A stretch of DNA of 64,000 nucleotides from Bacteroidetes bacterium UBA1947 (lineage in GTDB: Bacteria > Bacteroidota > Bacteroidia > Chitinophagales > Chitinophagaceae), in the NCBI GenBank assembly GCA_002336915.1, contig DDET01000010.1, positions 13,271 through 77,270 of the forward strand, written 5' to 3'. The notes beneath the pieces were generated by a model. It worked only from the letters and a program-made list of their open reading frames with translations. It made no database searches and was not told the origin of the DNA. Numbering within the stretch: the stretch's first letter is position 1; each line of letters starts with the position of its first letter. The translations under genes were made by a program, and so were the position numbers. Positions 58,307 to 64,000 of this stretch are shown piece by piece.

Positions 58307-60913
58307 CTAGCTGGCAGGAAAAACCTCCTTCATTGAAGTATCATACTGTTTCTTGTTAGCTGCGTCAGTTTCAGCATTTATTACTTGCCGGATATACTGC
58401 TTTGCCAAAAGCAGGCGCCTCTTAGTAACTGCGGTCTCCTTTTTCTCTTTATATGCTTTTGCCAGTTCAAACATAGTATTGCCGACGTAAGCCCTGTAGC
58501 CCTTTATGCTCTCATTATTTGCCAATTGCACCATTATTTTCAATCCTTGCTCAAACACGGCATCGCTCTTTACATTTTCAAGATAAGTGCTTAAGCTCTT
58601 GTCAAGACTTATTTTCTTACCACCATATACGTAAGATGCCCTTTCCGTGTATATAGCAAAATCTGCAGAATCGCCCTTCTTTGCTATAATATCCCAAATT
58701 GTGTTCTCCAGTTCGGCTTTCGGGTCGGTATTGAGCATTTTTTTTGCCATACTATAGGCAAGCTCATCATCTATATCGTTCAGTGCTCTGAGGGCTGCTC
58801 CGGCTACGAGGTAGGAGCTATCGCTTATAGCATTGTACATGTCATTTTTCGCATTGCTATACTTCCATTCACCAAGCACCTCGAACGCGTTTGCCCGTAC
58901 TTCATTGTGCGCATCGTTGATAGCAAGGTAAGCCACCTGGGAATGCCAATGGCGCTGCAGGTGGTCATCAGTAATTCTCACCAAGGGTTTTAATGCGTAT
59001 GCTTTTATAGCCGGGTTAAGATCTTCTAGAGCCCGGTCTATGATACGCCCTGCAGAGCTGTCGCTTATTTTTTGGTAGGCTGCGTCTATGGAAAGACGGC
59101 GATGTATGTAATCGCTGCCGACAATATAGGTAGTTAGCCACTGTGCCATAGGTTTGTCTTCGCCAATATCTGCAGGCAGCCAGGACAAGGCATCGGGGAT
59201 GATGACCGGCTTTACATTATTCCGGTAGGGATAAGTGAATATTTGTTTTTTGCTTTTGATGTTCCAGTCTTCAATACGTTTATCAGCGCCGTAAATAACC
59301 GCTGTTTTAAAAGGCAAAATATAGAGTCCGCTATCTTGTTTTTGGGTAACGGTTACCAGGAGCTTTTGTCCTGCATCATCATAATTATATTTTATATCGA
59401 GTATGGGATGGCCGCCCCTGTAATACCATTGATTAAAGAACCAATTCCAATCTTTTCCCGTTGCCTCTTCCACTGCGAGCCGCCAGTGGGTAGCTTCGGC
59501 AGCATGCAGTGCATTCTTCGTAAGGTAAATTTGCATTGCTTTAAAAAATACATCGTCGCCCATTAAGCCGTGCATGTAGCGGAGTATCGCCCCACCCTTT
59601 TCGTAGGATACCCTGTCAAACATCTCTTCGCGGTCAGCATAGTAGAAACGCACCAATGGCGGATCGGTCTTGTAGCCTTTATTCAGATATTTAAGCAGGT
59701 CATTGTAGGCCAGCCTGTCCGCTGAATTTTTGCCGTATTTGTAAAAACGCCAAAGGTATTCGCCATAGTTAGCAAATGACTCATTGACCGTGAGATTTGA
59801 CCAGGACTCGCAGGTAACATAGTCGCCAAACCACATATGGAACAACTCATGCGATACAATGTCCTCCTTATCGTGATCGGCTATCTCGCGGGCATTCTGA
59901 TTTATAAATTCGCCAAATAAGGTGGCAGTGGTATTCTCCATGGCACCGGACACATAATCACGCACTACCACCTGGTCGTATTTATTCCATGGGTACGGCA
60001 CACCTGTTACATTGGAGAAGAAATCCATCATTTCGGGCGTGTTCTTAAACATTTGCCGGGCGTATGGTTCAAACTCCTTTTCTACATAATAATTTACTTC
60101 CTTACTATGCCATTTATCTTTCACAATGGAGAACTTTCCAATAGCAAACATTGCGGCATAGGCTTGTATAGGTTTATCCATCACCCAGATATCCATACGC
60201 ATACCGGCCTTCTTGTTTTCCATTGTAGTTGAGGAGAGGTAGCCGTTGCTTAATGTTTGCATAGTATCGGGCACTTCCAATTCCAGTTGGAACTTAAACC
60301 GTGTATTAGGTTTGTCAATTGTGGGCAGCCAGTGGGAGTTGGACTCCGTTTCGCCTTGCGTCCATATCTGCGCCGGTTTGTTGGGTATTGCCAGGTCGGT
60401 ATTAATAAAATACAAGCCCCTATCCTCGGTAATGGCGCTGCTGCCACCGGCAGGTTCAGCATAAGGCATTGCCTTATATGCTATGTAAAGCTTGAGCGTA
60501 TCAGCAGATATATAGCTTTTTTGAAATTTAATTTTCAGCTGGTCATCCTTGTAGCTATAAGACAACTTATGAGCATTAGGATCGTCCCAAAGCATAACTG
60601 TGTCGATCTTCATGCTCTTTGCATCGAGCACCAGGCTATCCATATTATAACAGTATGGATGCAGGGTGATCCACTCTCGGCCATTGGCAGTTTTCTCTTT
60701 CCAGTTAAAGGACAAAGAAGCACGTGTATGTATTATTTCCCATTCAAGAGGAGCCGCAGCCCTATATACATCGACCGGATTATTGGAAGCATTTACCTGT
60801 ATCGTATCGAGCTGAACCGATCTTGTACTGCCCATTTTGCGACCGGGGCCGCAGGAAACCATCAAAAGCAAGCCTAAAACAAGCGCCGCAGCTATACTTC
60901 TCTTACCTGCCAT
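58307..60913 (-). CDS. M1-family aminopeptidase lipoprotein
   Basis: The 868-residue protein has a lipoprotein signal with lipobox MVSC (Cys21). It contains GAMENTTATLFG (near 323), the zinc motif HELFHMWFGD (near 353) with the downstream glutamate in NLTVNESFANYGE, and a late HEAT-like helical domain (600-868), the full layout of gluzincin M1 aminopeptidases. It removes N-terminal residues from peptides, probably at the outer membrane or periplasm. A long-range inverted repeat overlaps the 3' end. Confidence 0.93.
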   Translation of the reverse strand: MAGKRSIAAALVLGLLLMVSCGPGRKMGSTRSVQLDTIQVNASNNPVDVYRAAAPLEWEIIHTRASLSFNWKEKTANGREWITLHPYCYNMDSLVLDAKSMKIDTVMLWDDPNAHKLSYSYKDDQLKIKFQKSYISADTLKLYIAYKAMPYAEPAGGSSAITEDRGLYFINTDLAIPNKPAQIWTQGETESNSHWLPTIDKPNTRFKFQLELEVPDTMQTLSNGYLSSTTMENKKAGMRMDIWVMDKPIQAYAAMFAIGKFSIVKDKWHSKEVNYYVEKEFEPYARQMFKNTPEMMDFFSNVTGVPYPWNKYDQVVVRDYVSGAMENTTATLFGEFINQNAREIADHDKEDIVSHELFHMWFGDYVTCESWSNLTVNESFANYGEYLWRFYKYGKNSADRLAYNDLLKYLNKGYKTDPPLVRFYYADREEMFDRVSYEKGGAILRYMHGLMGDDVFFKAMQIYLTKNALHAAEATHWRLAVEEATGKDWNWFFNQWYYRGGHPILDIKYNYDDAGQKLLVTVTQKQDSGLYILPFKTAVIYGADKRIEDWNIKSKKQIFTYPYRNNVKPVIIPDALSWLPADIGEDKPMAQWLTTYIVGSDYIHRRLSIDAAYQKISDSSAGRIIDRALEDLNPAIKAYALKPLVRITDDHLQRHWHSQVAYLAINDAHNEVRANAFEVLGEWKYSNAKNDMYNAISDSSYLVAGAALRALNDIDDELAYSMAKKMLNTDPKAELENTIWDIIAKKGDSADFAIYTERASYVYGGKKISLDKSLSTYLENVKSDAVFEQGLKIMVQLANNESIKGYRAYVGNTMFELAKAYKEKKETAVTKRRLLLAKQYIRQVINAETDAANKKQYDTSMKEVFPAS

Positions 60914-61045
60914 AATAATAAATGTCTTGAAACTTATTTACCGGGCATAAAAATAAGATTAAACATTACATTATTCATCACCTATATTGGGTGACCACTG
61001 CTAACAAAAGCTTCGTTAAAATGCGCTAAAGCATTGTTATTTGAT

Positions 61046-61053
61046 TATTTTTG
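61046..61053 (+). promoter_or_regulatory. -7 element for the biotin-carrier operon (TATTTTTG)
   Basis: TATTTTTG matches TAnnTTTG and lies 28 bp before the ATG at 61081, so transcription would start near 61060. This also argues against the upstream in-frame TTG at 61051 as the start codon. Confidence 0.45.
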
Positions 61054-61080
61054 CTACCATTAAAAACCTACAGGGCATCT

Positions 61081-61581
61081 ATGCTGCAAGTAACAGTAAA
61101 TGAAAAGAATACGTTTTCGGTAACTAATGAGGATGGAAGCTGGCATATAAACGATACCCCCGTCGACTGGGACGCACAATGGCAACCGAACGGGTTGGTA
61201 AGTATACTCTATAATAACAAGAGCTACACTGCCATTGTAGAAAATATAGATAAGAAAAATAAAGAAATGGCCCTGCGGATAAATGGCAGGAGCTACAAAA
61301 TAGCCATAAAGGAGCCCATAGATCAACTATTATCAAGCATGGGCCTGGACATGAAAGCCCTGCATAAAGCTGAACCGGTGAAAGCACCTATGCCCGGCCT
61401 GGTGATAAAGATACTGGTAGAGGCAGGCCAACAAATAAAGAAGGGAGACGGGCTGCTGGTACTGGAAGCCATGAAAATGGAAAATGTGCTGAAGGCAAAC
61501 AGCGATGCAACCGTGAAAGCTATAAGGGTTACAGAACGCACAGCAGTGGAAAAAGGAGCGATATTAATAGAACTTGAATAA
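61081..61581 (+). CDS. Biotin/lipoyl carrier protein (acyl-CoA carboxylase type)
   Basis: The 166-residue product ends in a biotinyl domain with the biotin-accepting lysine in EAMKMEN (near 136) and the glycine-rich start APMPGLVIKILVEAGQ. The N-terminal about 85 residues (ENKTYTAIVENIDKKNKEMALRINGRSYKIAI pattern) match the BCCP-like subunit of Bacteroidota methylmalonyl-CoA/propionyl-CoA carboxylases rather than AccB. It carries CO2 between carboxylase and transferase subunits, which are not in this window. ATG at 61081 is chosen because the promoter-like element overlaps the earlier TTG. Confidence 0.88.
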   Translation: MLQVTVNEKNTFSVTNEDGSWHINDTPVDWDAQWQPNGLVSILYNNKSYTAIVENIDKKNKEMALRINGRSYKIAIKEPIDQLLSSMGLDMKALHKAEPVKAPMPGLVIKILVEAGQQIKKGDGLLVLEAMKMENVLKANSDATVKAIRVTERTAVEKGAILIELE

Positions 61582-61582
61582 T

Positions 61583-62596
61583 ATGCGCCTTAAACAGATA
61601 GTCACATTCGTCATGGCATTAGCCTGTAACCTGCTGAGTCAAACAGCAAGGGCACAACAATTCTCCTATGTATATATACAGGGAGACAAACAAACGCCCT
61701 TTTACGTGAAGCTGGAAGGTGAAATGCAGCCGCGCTATGGAAAAAACTACAGCATTATTTCACAGCTCGCTCCGGGGATCATAAACATAGAAATACTCTT
61801 CCAGCAGAATATTTATCCCCCGCAACGTTTTGCCATTAAAGTGCCTGAGAACGGCTCGCGTGCCTTCCTGCTGTCGAAGAAAGGCAGCAGTTTTTCGCTT
61901 TTCGACCTGCAGCAACAATTCTATATCGCCGCAGGCAATTCGGGAGAGGATGATCATATTCCAACTTATAATCCCGGCGATAACTACATAGCCACCAACA
62001 GTAAGACGGCAACGTACCAAACAAGCGCCACAAGCAGTAGCAACTATAGCACCACGTATAACAGCCAAGCCGCTGCAAATACACAAAACGCGACACCGCA
62101 GTATAGCAACACATCGAACAAAGCGAGAACAAACAACAAGGAAGCTCAAAATAAGGAGCCCCAATTTATAGACAATGTAGAGCTGGATAATGAGCGGACC
62201 GTTCGGACCAATGCGGAGCCTGAAGTGGTAAATAATATTGAACCTGAAACCACTACAGAAGCGGCAATTGCAAAGAATACAAACACTAAAGGGAGCTTTG
62301 CCGTAAACAGCGATTGCCCGCAAGCTATACAGGACAACGCATTCCAGGACATATACAGCAAGATGAGCAGTAAGAGCGATAAAACCCGCCTGAAATTCCT
62401 TCTGGGAAAACTAAATTATTGCTATACCAGTTCACAAATACGCATACTGACCAAAGGACTCAATAACGATCCCGAACGCTATGCCTACCTGAAACAGGCA
62501 TATGGCCGTGTTACAGACCAGGGAAATTTTGCCTCCCTGGAAAATTTACTGACCACTCGTGAATGGAAAGATTATTTTAAATTGATAATGCCTTAG
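61583..62596 (+). CDS. Secreted DUF4476 protein
   Basis: From the ATG at 61583 (one base after the biotin carrier stop) the product has 337 residues with a signal peptide (MRLKQIVTFVMALACNLLSQTARA). An N-terminal beta domain (FSYVYIQGDKQTPFYVKLEGE) is followed by a long Asn/Thr/Ala-rich low-complexity linker (about 135-220) and a C-terminal helical DUF4476 domain (F...IYSKMSSKSDKTRLKFLLGKLNYCYTSSQIRIL). The family is Bacteroidota-specific with no known function. Probably periplasmic or surface-exposed; translation is coupled to the biotin carrier gene. Confidence 0.82.
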   Translation: MRLKQIVTFVMALACNLLSQTARAQQFSYVYIQGDKQTPFYVKLEGEMQPRYGKNYSIISQLAPGIINIEILFQQNIYPPQRFAIKVPENGSRAFLLSKKGSSFSLFDLQQQFYIAAGNSGEDDHIPTYNPGDNYIATNSKTATYQTSATSSSNYSTTYNSQAAANTQNATPQYSNTSNKARTNNKEAQNKEPQFIDNVELDNERTVRTNAEPEVVNNIEPETTTEAAIAKNTNTKGSFAVNSDCPQAIQDNAFQDIYSKMSSKSDKTRLKFLLGKLNYCYTSSQIRILTKGLNNDPERYAYLKQAYGRVTDQGNFASLENLLTTREWKDYFKLIMP

Positions 62597-62616
62597 GGCA
62601 GCCTAAATAAATAAAG

Positions 62617-63141
62617 ATGAAAAAAGTAGTTGTACTTGCCCTGATGACCACATGCCTTGTTGCCTGCAAAAGGAAGAAAGAGGATATCCTGACCAGGAAA
62701 TGGCAAGCCGTATCTATTCAGAACGCAGATATGGATATAATGATGAAACAACAACAGATGTTCATAGATACAGTGGGCAAGAATACCGATCCCGCTGCTA
62801 ACATAATTCAATACGGCACGGAAAATATCGATAGCCTGCGTAAAGAATTGCAGGTGCAGCTGGACAGTTTTAAAATAATGCAGGATGCAGCCATCAAAAG
62901 CACCCAGTTCAACTTTTTAAAAGGCGGTAAAGCACTTATCAATTTTGGTTTGGGTGAAGTGGATTCTGCAAGCTGGCATTTTGAAAATGACAGCACTTTA
63001 ATATTGGATGCGATGAAGATGAAAGGCCCTGATGATAAGATAAGGATGCATGTAGTGATGCTCACAGACACTATGATGCAACTACAACTGAACGAACAAA
63101 ACGCCAAAAGCACTGTTTCGTTCAAACCATCAGAGAAGTAA
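62617..63141 (+). CDS. Lipocalin-like lipoprotein
   Basis: The 174-residue product has a lipoprotein signal with lipobox LVAC (Cys17) and opens with DILTRKWQAVSIQNADMD, the lipocalin-like pattern (short Trp strand). Further strands (FNFLKGGKALINFG, GEVDSASWHFENDSTLILD, IRMHVVMLTDTMMQLQL) support a small beta-barrel of the DUF4923/lipocalin-like group. It sits 21 bp after the DUF4476 gene in the same run. The ligand is unknown. Confidence 0.7.
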   Translation: MKKVVVLALMTTCLVACKRKKEDILTRKWQAVSIQNADMDIMMKQQQMFIDTVGKNTDPAANIIQYGTENIDSLRKELQVQLDSFKIMQDAAIKSTQFNFLKGGKALINFGLGEVDSASWHFENDSTLILDAMKMKGPDDKIRMHVVMLTDTMMQLQLNEQNAKSTVSFKPSEK

Positions 63142-63152
63142 AGCTTAAATCC

Positions 63153-63160
63153 TATCTTTG
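63153..63160 (+). promoter_or_regulatory. -7 element for the pyruvate dehydrogenase gene (TATCTTTG)
   Basis: TATCTTTG is an exact TAnnTTTG match, 48 bp before the ATG at 63208; transcription would start near 63167. Confidence 0.6.
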
Positions 63161-63207
63161 AGCACTTTTTGAAGTTTTAACATTAAACTATTTATAATAA
63201 AAACATT

Positions 63208-64000
63208 ATGCGTAGCATACCATTACGACAGGCATTGCGTGAAGCGATGGAAGAGGAAATGAGGGCGGATAAACGTGTATTCCTTATGGGCGAGGAAGTG
63301 GCACAGTACAATGGCGCTTATAAAGTAAGCCAAGGCATGCTTGATGAATTTGGCCCAAAACGCGTTATTGACACCCCTATATCCGAGCTTGGTTTTGCTG
63401 CGATAGGCGTTGGGGCTGCAATGAATAACACCCGTCCTATAATAGAGTTTATGACATGGAACTTTGCCGAGCTGGCACTGGACCAGATAGTGAACCATGC
63501 TGCGAAAACACTCTCCATGAGCGGCGGGCAGTTTACATGTCCTATCGTTTTCCGCGGGCCAAATGGTTCGGCGGGGCAACTGGGCGCGCAGCACTCACAA
63601 GCTTTTGAAAATTGGTATGCTAACGTACCCGGGCTGAAGGTTGTCTCGACGATGAACCCATACGATGCTAAGGGCCTGCTGAAGTCGGCAATACGTGACG
63701 AGGACCCTGTTATCTTTATGGAAAGTGAAGTAGCATACGGTGAAATGGGTGATGTGCCTGAAGAGGAGTACCTGATACCAATAGGTAAAGCAGATATCAA
63801 ACGCGCCGGCACAGATGTTACCATAGTATCTTATAACAAGATGATGAAGGTGGCAATGGGTGCCGCCGAGGAGCTGCAGAAGGAAAATATAAACGCTGAA
63901 GTAATAGACCTACGCAGCATACGCCCGCTGGACTGGCAGACAATAGTAGAATCGGTGAAAAAAACCAACCGCCTTGTAATAGTAGAAGAGCAGTGGCCAT
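63208..64000 (+). CDS. pdhB: Pyruvate dehydrogenase E1 component, beta subunit (partial)
   Basis: From the ATG at 63208 the frame stays open to the window end (264 codons). It contains MGEEVAQYNGAYKVSQG (27-43), DTPISELGFAAIGVGAAM (about 53-70), FRGPNGSAGQLGAQHSQ and the late VIDLRSIRPLDWQTI, all typical of the E1 beta subunit of pyruvate and related 2-oxoacid dehydrogenases. Together with E1 alpha it decarboxylates pyruvate with thiamine diphosphate and feeds the lipoyl E2. About 60 residues are missing at the C-terminus. It has its own promoter-like element. Confidence 0.94.
   Translation, partial: MRSIPLRQALREAMEEEMRADKRVFLMGEEVAQYNGAYKVSQGMLDEFGPKRVIDTPISELGFAAIGVGAAMNNTRPIIEFMTWNFAELALDQIVNHAAKTLSMSGGQFTCPIVFRGPNGSAGQLGAQHSQAFENWYANVPGLKVVSTMNPYDAKGLLKSAIRDEDPVIFMESEVAYGEMGDVPEEEYLIPIGKADIKRAGTDVTIVSYNKMMKVAMGAAEELQKENINAEVIDLRSIRPLDWQTIVESVKKTNRLVIVEEQWP

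Noticed and set aside
1..64000. tRNA, rRNA or tmRNA genes
   Set aside because: I scanned for typical tRNA T-loop and anticodon-arm patterns and for rRNA motifs and recognised none; a tRNAscan run could confirm.

Overview
The window looks like a chromosomal segment of a Bacteroidota bacterium, most likely of the Chitinophagales/Chitinophagaceae type. Evidence from the sequence: three secreted proteins with C-terminal type IX secretion (T9SS) sorting domains (M64 peptidase, WDG-repeat protein, M36 peptidase), many -7 promoter elements of the Bacteroidota form TAnnTTTG, a fused MMPL/acyltransferase/methyltransferase protein known from this phylum, DUF7009 next to FdhD, and frequent TTG/GTG starts. 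No tRNA, rRNA, CRISPR array or intact insertion sequence was seen.

Layout. 1-5.9 kb: the 5' end of an FKBP isomerase, a NamZ-type muramidase, the trifunctional MMPL fusion and a small periplasmic protein. 5.9-9.8 kb (minus): an apparent operon of methyltransferase, tryptophan 2,3-dioxygenase and a two-gene ABC-2 exporter. 9.8-18.7 kb: DMP19-like protein, ABC-F ATPase, bestrophin channel, lipoprotein plus T9SS M64 peptidase, then on minus a diheme cytochrome c and a CocE-type hydrolase. 18.7-23.5 kb is an accessory-looking stretch: repeats, hairpins, a His-rich secreted microprotein, an erythromycin-esterase-like secreted protein, and an AT-rich islet with a tight two-gene operon (a possible Cas2/SinR-like small protein plus a two-helix membrane protein). 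23.5-29.8 kb: SDR oxidoreductase and many small envelope proteins, ending in a candidate structured RNA. 29.8-36.2 kb: tandem MsbA-like ABC half-transporters, an LpxL-like acyltransferase and a desaturase started by TTG codons, and a degenerate hemerythrin-like protein behind an FNR-like palindrome.

36.4-47.1 kb: WDG-repeat T9SS protein, a TPR histidine kinase/LuxR-type regulator pair, then a sulfur/molybdenum neighbourhood. YeiH-type exporter, DUF1634 and TauE/SafE lie on minus, facing away from a P-loop NTPase, FdhD, DUF7009 and an FdhF/YdeP molybdoenzyme on plus; the last three overlap by ATGA. 47.1-48.6 kb is repeat-rich: a Uma2 nuclease gene sits between dispersed repeats, and nine hexamers spaced exactly 11 bp within three groups precede a DUF763 gene. 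48.6-64 kb is mostly housekeeping: M36 peptidase, front-end-type desaturase, TPR protein and gyrA, M1 aminopeptidase, biotin carrier protein, DUF4476 protein, a lipoprotein and the start of the pyruvate dehydrogenase E1 beta gene.

The best candidates for something undescribed are the 22.7-23.4 kb two-gene operon, the 11-bp phased array at 48.3-48.5 kb together with the modular repeat it shares with 10.5 kb, the pseudoknot-capable RNA at 29.65 kb, and the NTPase linked to FdhD/YdeP. All functional statements come from motif recognition by eye; no database search was run.
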